Shown: positions 7,978 to 15,785, counted from the stretch's first letter. The stretch: 64,000 nucleotides of DNA from JADJYF01 sp965278995 (GCA_965278995.1 OZ257136.1:1240001-1304000), one strand, 5' to 3'. The notes: generated from the sequence alone by a model not told the origin. Numbers and translations are program-made.

Positions 7978-8279
7978 GCACTATACCGAGCAACGCCGAA
8001 GTCGCCTCGGGGCTTGTTTCGCGATTGCGCGGCAGCCTGCTCGCTGCAGGCTACGAGGATCCGGCACAGCACGCGCGTTTAATCGCAAGTTGGGCGGGAG
8101 TCGAAATCCGGGCGGCAAGGCGATGGCTCGAAGGACGCTTGCCAAGCTTTCGGTACCTGGACAACGTCGCTGCTGTAACGTCGGCACTCGGAATCGAAAC
8201 GGAATGGTTATGGACTGGACGAGGTCCGCGCACGCGCGATCAACATAGCCCACCATCGGTCACCCATACCTTGCACTGA
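7974..8279 (+). CDS. phage HTH regulator, Cro/CI-like
   Basis: This 101-residue protein has the form of a short phage repressor-type HTH. A helix (DPAQHARLIASWAGVEIRAARRWLEG) is followed by LPSFRYLDNVAAVTSALGIETEWLWTGRG. The closing EWLWTGRG-type motif is frequent in bacterial and phage XRE-like repressors that use a LA(E/D)xLGVs-x-E-WLxxG ending. It is coupled to the paralogue pair by ATGA, so it is probably expressed with them rather than being the divergent master repressor. A hairpin terminator lies just downstream. Confidence 0.65.
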   Translation: MSTIPSNAEVASGLVSRLRGSLLAAGYEDPAQHARLIASWAGVEIRAARRWLEGRLPSFRYLDNVAAVTSALGIETEWLWTGRGPRTRDQHSPPSVTHTLH

Positions 8280-8285
8280 AGGGAG

Positions 8286-8320
8286 GGCGCCGGCTGGAGT
8301 GCTAGCCGGCGCCAATATTT
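8286..8320 (+). terminator. hairpin terminator after HTH gene
   Basis: GGCGCCGGCT at 8286-8295 pairs perfectly with AGCCGGCGCC at 8304-8313 across an 8-base loop and is followed by AATATTTT. It lies seven bases after the HTH stop codon and would end the C4-led transcript. Confidence 0.7.
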
Positions 8321-8334
8321 TCGAGGCTGCACCG

Positions 8335-8535
8335 ATGAATTCTCAAACTCAACAGGACGCCGAGCGCATCAGTATGACGGTCAGCGTTACGACGAAACGC
8401 AAGCTCGAGCGGCTGGCTCGGCATCGCGGTACCACGCAGCGCGCCGTGCTCGAGGCGCTGCTCGCCGATGCGGAAAGCGTTGCGACCGCTGCCCTGTCAG
8501 CCACGAATGAGCGGGCCTATTACGGCGGCAGCTGA
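8335..8535 (+). CDS. ribbon-helix-helix (Arc-like) DNA-binding protein
   Basis: This 66-residue protein is read from the ATG at 8335; a GTG at 8299 would lie inside the terminator stem. RISMTVSVTTKRKLERLAR followed by GTTQRAVLEALL is a ribbon-helix-helix pattern: one strand with alternating polar residues, then two helices separated by a G-T-T turn. Proteins of this type bind DNA as dimers and repress phage or toxin-antitoxin promoters. No partner toxin is adjacent. Confidence 0.65.
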   Translation: MNSQTQQDAERISMTVSVTTKRKLERLARHRGTTQRAVLEALLADAESVATAALSATNERAYYGGS

Positions 8536-8547
8536 TACCCGCGACTG

Positions 8548-8964
8548 ATGGATACTACAGACCTACACGCAGCCATCAGCGCCGCCCTTGCGACCTCCCT
8601 GGCACCCTACGTCGCAAAGCTCGAAATGCGCCTGGCAGCTGTTGAAGACCGTGTCGCTGCCAACGTACCCCGCCGGCCTATCACCGAATCGACGCGCAAG
8701 CGCCACAAGGCGGTGCTGGCGAAGCTGGGCAGTCGTTGCCCCTGTTGCGGCGTTGCGCGCGTCCTGGATGAATCTGGGCGCGTTGTCGGAGCAGAATTCG
8801 ATCACTTTTACAGTCGAGAGCGGCGGGCCTTCCAGGAGGTTTGGCTCGTGTGCCGGCCGTGTCACCTGCAGATGGGCGACCGTGTTCGGTTCGCTGCGGC
8901 GTTTGAGGCGTATCAGCAGCGGGCGGCGCAGCTCGAGGCAGGGCAGATACTCTTATTCACCTAA
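8548..8964 (+). CDS. HNH-type nuclease-like protein
   Basis: This 138-residue protein has an N-terminal helix, then SRCPCCG (two cysteines), AEFDHFYSR and LVCRPCHLQMG. The two CxxC pairs with an intervening D-H are a zinc-stapled HNH (beta-beta-alpha metal) motif, with the FDH histidine the likely general base. HNH proteins in this position are often homing or packaging-associated phage nucleases. The stop codon TAA lies inside ACCTAAC, which resembles the left end of an integron attC site. Activity is unproven. Confidence 0.72.
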   Translation: MDTTDLHAAISAALATSLAPYVAKLEMRLAAVEDRVAANVPRRPITESTRKRHKAVLAKLGSRCPCCGVARVLDESGRVVGAEFDHFYSRERRAFQEVWLVCRPCHLQMGDRVRFAAAFEAYQQRAAQLEAGQILLFT

Positions 8965-9038
8965 CGACTGTTCCCTCGTGGGTCATGTCCGGCGTATGCT
9001 CACCTCGCGCTGAAGTTGAGCGAGGGATCGCAAGTATG

Positions 9039-9824
9039 CGAATACGAGCTCCGCATATCGCGCTATTTCCTGAAGCTGTCTATTTTTGCCGCTGGCCATC
9101 GAGGGAGAATCTGGTGGACCCTTTTCTCTGGAAATGCCCATTCTGCGGTCATAACGCTACCATCACGGAGGCTAATTTCGCATCGAACAGGCACGAGTTC
9201 GAGAAGAACAACAAGTATGGATATCAAGCAATATTGTCGCGTGTAGTCACCTGTCCGAATCCTACGTGCCGTGAATTCACTCTTGATGTAACCCTTCACG
9301 ACCACAGGCAGTTCGGTCCAAGCAATTGGCGTGATCTAGATGCGCGCGAACAATGGCGCTTAGTGCCTCCTGCCGAAATGATGATATTCCCCACATATAT
9401 ACCGACCCCAATATTGGCCGACTACAAAGAATCGTGCCTGATCCGCACGCTCTCTCCAAAGGCGTCTGCCACCTTATCGCGGCGTTGTCTTCAAGGCATG
9501 ATTCGTGACTTTTGGGGTATATCTAAATCCAGGCTGGTAGACGAAATCGACGCATTGGCTGACAAAGTAGACCCCACAACATGGGCATCAATTGATGCAG
9601 TCAGGAAGATTGGAAACATTGGTGCCCACATGGAACGAGACATCAATCTCATCATCGATGTCGATCAAGATGAGGCTCAGCTTCTTATCGGACTGATTGA
9701 GACTTTAATCAACGACTGGTACATAACCCGATACGAACGTGATCAGAGGATGCGCAAGATTGTAGCGCTCGCCGAAAACAAGCAAGCGGAAAGGACCAGT
9801 GGCCCTTCCACAAGAGGCGATTGA
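9039..9824 (+). CDS. DUF4145 (HEPN-like) protein with N-terminal zinc finger
   Basis: This 261-residue protein starts at the ATG after GCGAGGGATCGCAAGT; an ATG at 8985 is an in-frame alternative. Residues 34-78 hold a zinc motif (CPFC, then CPNPTC). The C-terminal half matches DUF4145: SCLIRTLSPKASATLSRRCL, a WGI-x-x-x-x-L-x-DEIDAL helix, then DAVRKIGNIGAHM (R190 to H198) and EAQLLIGLIETLINDWY. DUF4145 is related to HEPN domains and occurs alone or fused to restriction subunits. GC is lower than in flanking core genes, suggesting transfer. Its stop lies one base before an attC-like site. Function is unknown; a defence link is inferred. Confidence 0.78.
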   Translation, partial: RIRAPHIALFPEAVYFCRWPSRENLVDPFLWKCPFCGHNATITEANFASNRHEFEKNNKYGYQAILSRVVTCPNPTCREFTLDVTLHDHRQFGPSNWRDLDAREQWRLVPPAEMMIFPTYIPTPILADYKESCLIRTLSPKASATLSRRCLQGMIRDFWGISKSRLVDEIDALADKVDPTTWASIDAVRKIGNIGAHMERDINLIIDVDQDEAQLLIGLIETLINDWYITRYERDQRMRKIVALAENKQAERTSGPSTRGD

Positions 9825-9825
9825 T

Positions 9826-9894
9826 GGCTAACGGTCCCTTGGACCGACCGCCTTCGCTCTGCGCGCTCGGCAGTGGCCGAACAGCACGTTAGGC
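9826..9894 (+). other. integron attC-like recombination site
   Basis: GGCTAAC at 9826-9832 and GTTAGGC at 9888-9894 are near-complementary (one mismatch) and enclose 55 bases of imperfect dyad (TTGGACCGACCGCC ... CGGCAGTGGCCGAA). GTTAGGC fits the attC right core GTTRRRY, and 69 bp is within the known attC size range. It follows a stop codon by one base, as in gene cassettes. The inner L boxes pair poorly (about 5 of 8), so this is tentative. Confidence 0.35.
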
Positions 9895-9911
9895 GACTTG
9901 GAAACTCAAGA

Positions 9912-10424
9912 ATGGACCCGGCGTTTTGGGCATTCGTAGCTGGATTAGCGGGCGCTTGCATAGGAGCAGCCGCAAGTATTTTTACTACTCTCATCACAGC
10001 ACGGAGCACCCAGCATCTACAGCATGCAGCAGCTGAATTTGAGCGGAATAACGTTGCAAAGGAGTTTCAGCGTCTAAATTTGCTTCAGCTTCAAGAAGCA
10101 TTACTGGACGAAATGCGCCTTGTGACGCGAGCATATCTAGAAGACTCGGCCGCATTCGCGAATAGTCCGGGCCTCAATCAAATGAATTTACTGAGCGAAG
10201 AGTTGAATCAAGAGCTCTTAGTCGCAAGCGGGAAAGTAGTAATTTTCGTTCAACGTGTGGCCGACGACGAGCTTAGAGCGGATTCAAATCGACTACGCGG
10301 GATGGTGACCGATCTGCTCCTCTCCAGTCCGGCTCTCGAATCTGGGGAGAAAATGGCTCGCCTCGCGAAAGCTCATCTCGCCCTTATGGAGAAGGTCGGA
10401 GAAGTTCTGCGACAAACTTATTAA
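9912..10424 (+). CDS. small membrane-anchored coiled-coil protein, unknown
   Basis: This 170-residue protein is read from the ATG at 9912 (a GTG at 9873 is alternative but lies in the attC-like site). Residues 4-27 form one membrane span (FWAFVAGLAGACIGAAASIFTTLI), followed by a long charged helix with heptad spacing (about 33-75) and further helices to the end. Short proteins of this plan, with one span and a cytoplasmic helical rod, are common as cargo in islands and defence loci, and no function is established. GC is low like the preceding gene. Confidence 0.62.
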   Translation: MDPAFWAFVAGLAGACIGAAASIFTTLITARSTQHLQHAAAEFERNNVAKEFQRLNLLQLQEALLDEMRLVTRAYLEDSAAFANSPGLNQMNLLSEELNQELLVASGKVVIFVQRVADDELRADSNRLRGMVTDLLLSSPALESGEKMARLAKAHLALMEKVGEVLRQTY

Positions 10425-11188
10425 CGAGGCACGAGGCTGCGCGCAAATTCGGTATCACTAAGTGCTCTATAACTAACTCCCGCGCAACCAGGGTTGTAGC
10501 GGGCCTTCCCCGAGATTCGCGCGCAATATGCCATACCTAGGCGCTTGACCAGTCCGTACGCTGTCGAATAGTAGGCGCACCGTCCGCACATACCGCGATT
10601 CTACCAGCCCCCCATTGCGCCAGCGGCCATACTGGTTAACCATACAGTACGCCTCTCTCGCCCCATAATCCCTTCCACAGCCTCGACGGGGCGGGGCTGG
10701 CTCGAGCCTGCGAGCAGCATTACAGGCTACTTATCACTGACCGACCGCGGACGGCCGCGCAGCGCGTCCAGCTCGCCGAGGACGTCGCGTATCTGCTGCT
10801 GGCGCTGGCGCACTACATCGAGGGTCCGGCGGGCACACCGGGGCAGCCGGAAGAGCGCGTGCGGCGCCGCGGTGCTCGCCTGGAGGACGCGTTCCTCGAG
10901 CACCACCGCGCCGAGCTTCGCCTGCTGCGCTATAGGACGCTCCGGCGCGCAGCTGACGTTGCACTCGGTGCGGACGCTGGCGCCTGGCTGCGGCGGCTGG
11001 GCGTCGGTGTGGACGATGAGTACGCGCGCGTGCTTGGGACAGATGCAGCACTCTTTCGACGGCTAAGTGAATTGCAAGCTGCGATCGACGGAGAAGGAGC
11101 AGATTGTGACGGTACAGCGTAGTAGGATAATCCAGTCCAAGGGCGAAGCCGGTAATGCGGCCTTTTAATTTGCAACGTGAAGCGTGCG
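10425..11188. other. intergenic stretch with one decayed ORF
   Basis: These 764 bases separate the two halves of the island. The first 215 bases hold stop codons in the plus frames and no convincing gene. The remainder carries the ORF remnant listed separately. No tRNA, terminator or attC partner was found. A second attC-like right core was looked for after 10424 and not seen. Confidence 0.5.
10643..11122 (+). pseudogene. open frame without start codon, possible gene remnant
   Basis: The frame is open from just after a TAA at 10637 to the TAG/TAA region at 11122, but contains no ATG or GTG until 10859. The translated stretch (for example AEDVAYLLLALAHYIEG, then RLEDAFLEHHRAELRLLRYR) is helical and protein-like, so a 5' truncation is more likely than chance. 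If translated from 10859 it would give 87 residues. Family not recognised. Confidence 0.35.
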
Positions 11189-12202
11189 ATGGCGGCAGAT
11201 TTGCGCCAGGCTGTCCGCACTGGCGCAGCGACAAGGATGCATATGGCAATTCAAAATGATCCGGCGTTCTATCGAGCACTAAATGGCGAGGACGAACTGG
11301 GCGTCGTAATTCGCGCGCATACCTATATTGATTCCCGATTGATGGAACTCCTTTATGCATTTGCCGAGGCTCCTGACTACCTTAAGAAGTTAAAGCCATC
11401 GTATTGGAGCAAAGCGCACTTAGCGTGCGCGATGGGATTAAATGGGGAGCACCTCCAGCCATTGCTCGCCATAGGGAAGATAAGGAATAAGTTCGCGCAT
11501 AATTTGCATGCAACTCTGACAAAGGAGAATGTAACCGAACTTTACAATGCGTTTGCACCAGATGATCGAGAGGCTGTTCACCTTGCTTATCAAGAGACTC
11601 AAAAACAAACTGCCGCAGATGGACCGGCTTCCTTTCTTCGCCTGGATGCGCGCGATCAATTTATTTTGATGGCAGTTACAATCGAAGCGCTCCTCGCAGT
11701 CGCTGTTTTAGAGCTCACCAAGCGCCCGGTTCGAGTAACCTTTGACACTAATGTCGCAGATAACTTCGATCTATTGCGTGTGGCGAAGTGTATGGGCTTC
11801 GAAACGTTCGTGACGTCTGTTACGAATAGAGAGCTATTGCCATCAGATATACGCCCGCTCGTGGACGGCGAAATCCTTGAACTCGGCGTATTCGACGAAA
11901 GCAGCTATGGCGCTGCGGTGCTTGGGCGAGACGAAGACGCAGAAAACTTCGAAAAACTGCTGTCAATCTTGAGCAATAACGCGTTCCCAAAATCTGGGGA
12001 GCGGGCAATTCTGAGCAATGGGCAAAAGCGGCAGCTTAGAGATGCATTAATCTATGCTTCTCATCTACACCACGGGCATGAGATATTCGTCACCGACGAT
12101 CGAAAAGGCTTCATAAATGGCGGGCGCCGGGCATTGATCGAAGCGTTGGCTTCGAGTCGAGTTCTGAGTGCGGAAGAGTTCATAAAGAAGTTTCGAACGT
12201 AA
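11189..12202 (+). CDS. HEPN/MltR-like domain fused to PIN-like nuclease
   Basis: This 337-residue protein has two recognisable parts. Residues 20-130 resemble MltR-type HEPN domains: EDELGVVIRAHTYIDSRLMELL, SKAHLACAMGL, then IGKIRNKFAHN, which supplies an R99-x4-H104 motif with Asn after Arg, as in catalytic HEPN RNases. Residues 180-335 are PIN-like: a first strand VTFDTN (D186), TNREL (E215), RDALIYASHLHHG (D285) and IFVTDDRKGF (D303/D304), followed by a helix ending SAEEFIKKF. PIN proteins are metal-dependent RNases. A GTG at 11177 and ATGs at 11237/11243 are other starts. The fusion of two RNase-type modules suggests an RNA-targeting toxin or abortive-infection effector. That is inference. 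Confidence 0.7.
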   Translation: MAADLRQAVRTGAATRMHMAIQNDPAFYRALNGEDELGVVIRAHTYIDSRLMELLYAFAEAPDYLKKLKPSYWSKAHLACAMGLNGEHLQPLLAIGKIRNKFAHNLHATLTKENVTELYNAFAPDDREAVHLAYQETQKQTAADGPASFLRLDARDQFILMAVTIEALLAVAVLELTKRPVRVTFDTNVADNFDLLRVAKCMGFETFVTSVTNRELLPSDIRPLVDGEILELGVFDESSYGAAVLGRDEDAENFEKLLSILSNNAFPKSGERAILSNGQKRQLRDALIYASHLHHGHEIFVTDDRKGFINGGRRALIEALASSRVLSAEEFIKKFRT

Positions 12203-12258
12203 TGCTGTGGCAACTGAGCTAATAGTGTCGACGTCTGCTCGCAGAAAGGCGTAATAGA

Positions 12259-12915
12259 GTGGGTGCGCATTACAATGTGTCAGCGACGTCGAGCTTCATT
12301 TGCGAGTTTATTGTTGGTCGCCTGGCGGGATTCGAAAAGGACATGGCAATCTGCCTAGAGCCAATCCGGCCCGAGGTTGCTATTGCGATCGGAGCCAAAC
12401 AGGGGACGCGAGCCTATTTACCTGCCATCATGACCTGTTGCGGCCTACTTGAGTTTCTCGGCGCGTTGTGGTCAGGGAAACCACGCGACGAATCCGGTCC
12501 AATAACTGCTGCCAAGTTTTTCACGGAAGGCCTACTTCCGGCGGCGTGGTCAGACGCGCGTGCGGTTGGAGCACTGTGGGCGATACTTCGTCATAAAATA
12601 GCCCACCACACACACCCATACTACGTTACTAAGTTTGATGGAGATCGGTTTGCCTGGATGGCGACTGAGCAAATCCTGCCACGGGCCTTCGCTATCGATT
12701 CCGCTCCGCCTGGGGCAATCGTTGAAACGCATTCAACGCCATGGGGCGTCCCATACACTCACAAATTTACAGTGAGCATTCGGAGGTTGCAGGTCGATGT
12801 TGTAAGCGCCGCGCATTTATTCATGGAAGTAATTTGCGACCCGTCGCGGACCGACCGACCAGTTCGGATGGCTAACGTGAATAATTGCCTTCGCGAGTTC
12901 ATGCCGCCGGCCTGA
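12259..12915 (+). CDS. HEPN-like protein, unknown
   Basis: This 218-residue protein begins at GTG 12259, 56 bases after the HEPN-PIN gene. A long helix (AYLPAIMTCCGLLEFLGAL) is followed by FFTEGLLP and then ALWAILRHKIAHHTHP. This gives R111-x4-H116 followed by a second His and Pro, the form seen in HEPN-like families (RNGLAHxxxP). The C-terminal part has strands (AIVETHSTPWG) and a closing helix. Catalytic Asn is replaced by His (R-H), so RNase activity is uncertain. Close spacing to the previous gene suggests co-expression. Confidence 0.6.
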   Translation: MGAHYNVSATSSFICEFIVGRLAGFEKDMAICLEPIRPEVAIAIGAKQGTRAYLPAIMTCCGLLEFLGALWSGKPRDESGPITAAKFFTEGLLPAAWSDARAVGALWAILRHKIAHHTHPYYVTKFDGDRFAWMATEQILPRAFAIDSAPPGAIVETHSTPWGVPYTHKFTVSIRRLQVDVVSAAHLFMEVICDPSRTDRPVRMANVNNCLREFMPPA

Positions 12916-13287
12916 ACTACGCGTCTGGCGAGAGCAGGCTCACCAGGTAGGAGTAATTTGGTAGCCACAGTCGGATGACGGTATTGATGACGGTATTGGC
13001 GCGAAAACGTCTAAGAGTCCTGCATAAAAACCGTGGAATTAGCGCGATCCGCGCTTCAAGTACGTCAAGTACGAGTGAGCGCCCGACAAAGCGTTGTCGC
13101 GAAATCTCGCTTCTATCGATAGAAAAACTCAGTCTATCGTCAGCCCCGTAGCCGGCGCGGGATTCCAGTAGACTGCGCTCGCCTCGCGCGACTCCGGCGC
13201 CTGCCGAGGTTCTATCGATACATGTCGCATTCAGCTCGCGGCGACCGTCGATTGTTGGCGCTGTGGCCTGCCGCGACTGTGAGTTCC
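12916..13287. other. intergenic region at island-core border
   Basis: These 372 bases hold no gene. They contain two short tandem duplications (GATGACGGTATT twice at 12974-12997; TCAAGTACG twice at 13056-13073) and a pair of TTCTATCGATA boxes, listed separately. The island appears to end here: base use changes to the core pattern from 13.2 kb. No phage attachment duplication could be identified. Confidence 0.5.
13111..13220 (+). promoter_or_regulatory. paired TTCTATCGATA operator-like boxes before cysH
   Basis: TTCTATCGATAGAA at 13111-13124 is a perfect 14-base palindrome. Its first 11 bases recur at 13210-13220, 67 bases before the cysH ATG, and a partial copy (GTCTATCGTC) lies at 13132-13141. 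Repetition upstream of one gene suggests a transcription-factor site. The factor is unknown. Confidence 0.45.
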
Positions 13288-13950
13288 ATGGATACCGACA
13301 TCACCCCGATCAGACAGCGCATCGAAGCTTATCAAGCGGCGGGGAAAAAGCTGTTCGCGACATCCTCGTTCCAATCGCACAGTCTGGCGCTGTTGCACAT
13401 CATCAGTCGTATCGACCGCAGTATTCCCGTGTATTTCATGAATACCGGGTTCCTGTTTCCGGAGACACTTGCTTTCGCTGAGCAGATCGCCGCCGATTTC
13501 GGGCTCTCCATCATGGGGCTGCGTCCGCTGGTGCCAAAAATTCATCAGCTCGACGATCACGGGCAGCTCTATTTTGCCTCCGATCCCGACTATTGCTGTT
13601 ATCTGAACAAGATCCAGCCGCTGGAGCCGGTCCTGATGACGCATGACGTCTGGATCAACGGCATCCGCGGTGACCAGAACGACAATCGCAAAGCGATGCA
13701 GGAGGAAGAACGCGCGCCGCATGGCACGGTCCGTTATCACCCGATGCTGCATTGGACATCGCGCATGGTCCACGAGTACGGCAAGCAACATGCATTGCCG
13801 CCGCATCCGCTCGAAGCGGCAGGCTATCTCAGCATCGGCTGTGAGCCGTGCACGACGAAATATTTCGGCGACGGCAACGAGCGCAATTCGCGATGGTTCG
13901 GTCTGAACAAGACCGAATGTGGCCTGCATACGCAGCTCGTGCAGAAATAA
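13288..13950 (+). CDS. cysH: adenylyl-sulfate (APS) reductase, CysH family
   Basis: This 220-residue enzyme reduces activated sulfate to sulfite in assimilatory sulfate reduction, using thioredoxin. It has the four cysteines of the [4Fe-4S] type: a CC pair at 103-104 and CEPC at 185-188. The catalytic Cys is in KTECGLH (C211). The nucleotide loop SSFQSHSLALLH and WINGIRGDQ are also present. The Fe-S cysteines indicate APS rather than PAPS as substrate. The ATG at 13288 gives the usual family length; an ATG at 13222 would add 22 atypical residues. Other cys genes are not adjacent. Twin palindromic boxes lie upstream. Confidence 0.9.
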   Translation: MDTDITPIRQRIEAYQAAGKKLFATSSFQSHSLALLHIISRIDRSIPVYFMNTGFLFPETLAFAEQIAADFGLSIMGLRPLVPKIHQLDDHGQLYFASDPDYCCYLNKIQPLEPVLMTHDVWINGIRGDQNDNRKAMQEEERAPHGTVRYHPMLHWTSRMVHEYGKQHALPPHPLEAAGYLSIGCEPCTTKYFGDGNERNSRWFGLNKTECGLHTQLVQK

Positions 13951-13953
13951 GTC

Positions 13954-14871
13954 ATGAAAGTGCTCATTACCGGTGGTGCCGGTTACATCGGCAACGAACT
14001 CGTCTACCGACTCGCGGCGGCCGAGGAGATCGATGAGATAGTCATTTACGACAACCTCGCCAAAGGCAATTACAACCTGTTCACCGGTCTGCGCAAGCTG
14101 CCGCAAGCGGACGTGCGATTCATCCGTGGCGACATCCTCGACAGCCGCAAGCTGCGCAAGATCATGGCGGGTGTGGATGTCGTCTATCATCTGGCGGCAA
14201 CGGTCTCGACGCCTTTTGGCGATCAGAATCCGCACGCGTTCGAACAGACCAATCACTGGGGCACGGCGGAAGTCGTCTATGCCGTCGAAGACAGCGACGT
14301 CAAACGGCTGGTGTATCTGAGCAGCGCTGCAGTCTATGGACTCGATTCGCGGGTCACTTCGGTCGATGCGCCGCTGCGCGCCAACAGTCATTATGGCATC
14401 GCCAAGATGCGCGGCGAGCAGCATGTCTCGCGCCTGGCCGGGAAGCTCGCGGCTTTTATCGTGCGCGGCGCGAACGTCTATGGCTATTCGAAAAATCTGC
14501 GCGTCGATGCCGCCATCAACCGCCTGCTGTTCGATGCGCATTATGACGGTCGTATCACCGTGCACGGCACCGGCGCACAGCGCCGCCCGTTCATCAGCAT
14601 CGCGCGGGTGGTCGAGTGCCTGTTCCAGCTGGCCTCGTCGGCTATACCGTCTGGCACCTACAATCTGGTCGACAAGAACCTCTCCATTGCCGAGATTGCC
14701 GCGACTCTGCGCGAGATTTACCCGACGTTGGAGATGATCTTCATCGACCAGCACATGCCGATGCAGGATCTGGAAGTCGCGCCAGACCCGCGCCTGGCCT
14801 CGCTGCTCCGCCTGCCCGAGAACACCCTGCTGGACGATCTGCAGGAATTCAAGCAGATGTTCACGTTCTGA
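13954..14871 (+). CDS. NAD-dependent epimerase/dehydratase
   Basis: This 305-residue protein is an extended short-chain dehydrogenase. The Rossmann motif GGAGYIG is at residues 7-13, Asp at the end of strand 2 (IYDNL) prefers NAD, YHLAA is at 78-82, and the catalytic pair is Y147-x3-K151 with Ser123. Family members act on nucleotide sugars such as UDP-glucose. The substrate cannot be read from the sequence. It follows cysH after three bases, so the two form an operon. The link to sulfur is unexplained; sulfosugar or sulfolipid chemistry is one guess. Confidence 0.85.
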   Translation: MKVLITGGAGYIGNELVYRLAAAEEIDEIVIYDNLAKGNYNLFTGLRKLPQADVRFIRGDILDSRKLRKIMAGVDVVYHLAATVSTPFGDQNPHAFEQTNHWGTAEVVYAVEDSDVKRLVYLSSAAVYGLDSRVTSVDAPLRANSHYGIAKMRGEQHVSRLAGKLAAFIVRGANVYGYSKNLRVDAAINRLLFDAHYDGRITVHGTGAQRRPFISIARVVECLFQLASSAIPSGTYNLVDKNLSIAEIAATLREIYPTLEMIFIDQHMPMQDLEVAPDPRLASLLRLPENTLLDDLQEFKQMFTF

Positions 14872-14907
14872 ACCTTCAGCGGCGACAAAGCCCTATACTG
14901 CAGGGTT

Positions 14908-15762
14908 ATGAAAATTCCGAAAGGCCTCGAGCCGCTCATCGAAGACGGTGTGATTGACAGCGTCGTGCGATCGCTACGCAGTGGTAAAGAGGCGTCCGTC
15001 TATATCGTCCGCTGTGGCACCGAGATCCGCTGCGCCAAAGTTTATAAGGATATGGGCCAACGCAGCTTCCAGGCCCGGGCGCAGTACCAGGAAGGGCGCA
15101 AGGTACGCGGCAGCCGGCATGCCCGCGCCATGGACCGCAGCACCCGTTACGGCAAGAAAGAACGCGAATCGGCCTGGAAATCCACTGAAGTCGATGCGCT
15201 GTACAAACTGGCCCTGGCTGGCGTACGGGTACCGGCACCGCACGGTTTCTTCAGCGGCGTTCTATTGATGGATATCGTCGTCGATGCCGAAGGCCGGCCA
15301 GCGCCAAACCTCGGTGAAGTCGCGCTGACCGCCGAGTTGGCGCGCGAGTATCATCGGTTTCTGATCGGCGAAGTGGCCCGTATGCTCTGTGCCGGCGTCG
15401 TTCATGGCGACTTGTCGGAATACAACGTGCTGGTTGGCGTCGATGGCCCGGTAATCATCGATTTTCCGCAGGTCGTCAGCGCAACTGGCAATAATAACGC
15501 CCGCGCGATGCTGCTGCGCGACGTCAACAATCTCAGTGCGACGCTCGGGCAATTTGCGCCAGAACTGCTCGAAACACACTACGCGGAAGAAATGTGGGCA
15601 TTGTTCGAACGTGGACTGCTGTTGCCTGACAGCCCGCTGACCGGGGACTATGTCGAAGACGACAGCGCGGCCGACGTCGAAGGCACCATGCTCGCGATCG
15701 AAGATGCGCGTGAGGAAGCCGAGCGGCGTCAGTTAGGCCGCATTGCAGCGGAACAGTCCTGA
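14908..15762 (+). CDS. RIO-type serine protein kinase
   Basis: This 284-residue protein has the RIO1-like kinase fold: a Ser-rich entry loop (RSGKEASVYIV), the ATP-binding Lys44 (CAKVYK), a RIO-specific flexible insertion rich in R/S/Y (residues 56-92), HGDLSEYNVL with catalytic D168, and IIDFPQ with metal-binding D185. An acidic and Glu/Arg-rich tail follows. Bacterial RIO kinases are linked to stress and surface traits in pseudomonads; targets here are unknown. It sits 36 bases after the epimerase. Confidence 0.88.
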   Translation: MKIPKGLEPLIEDGVIDSVVRSLRSGKEASVYIVRCGTEIRCAKVYKDMGQRSFQARAQYQEGRKVRGSRHARAMDRSTRYGKKERESAWKSTEVDALYKLALAGVRVPAPHGFFSGVLLMDIVVDAEGRPAPNLGEVALTAELAREYHRFLIGEVARMLCAGVVHGDLSEYNVLVGVDGPVIIDFPQVVSATGNNNARAMLLRDVNNLSATLGQFAPELLETHYAEEMWALFERGLLLPDSPLTGDYVEDDSAADVEGTMLAIEDAREEAERRQLGRIAAEQS

Positions 15763-15785
15763 CAGTCTTGGTGAGTAGCCGACTG

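Noticed and set aside
10734..11360. 208-codon minus-strand frame in the island
   Set aside because: It overlaps the 5' end of the HEPN-PIN gene and has low-complexity Arg/Pro sequence without motifs.
12974..13073. Iteron-like origin from short tandem repeats
   Set aside because: Only two copies each of a 12-base and a 9-base unit, with no replication initiator gene beside them.
13231..14754. 507-codon minus-strand frame over cysH and the epimerase
   Set aside because: Both plus-strand genes have complete catalytic motifs; the minus frame reads as their complement with no domain.
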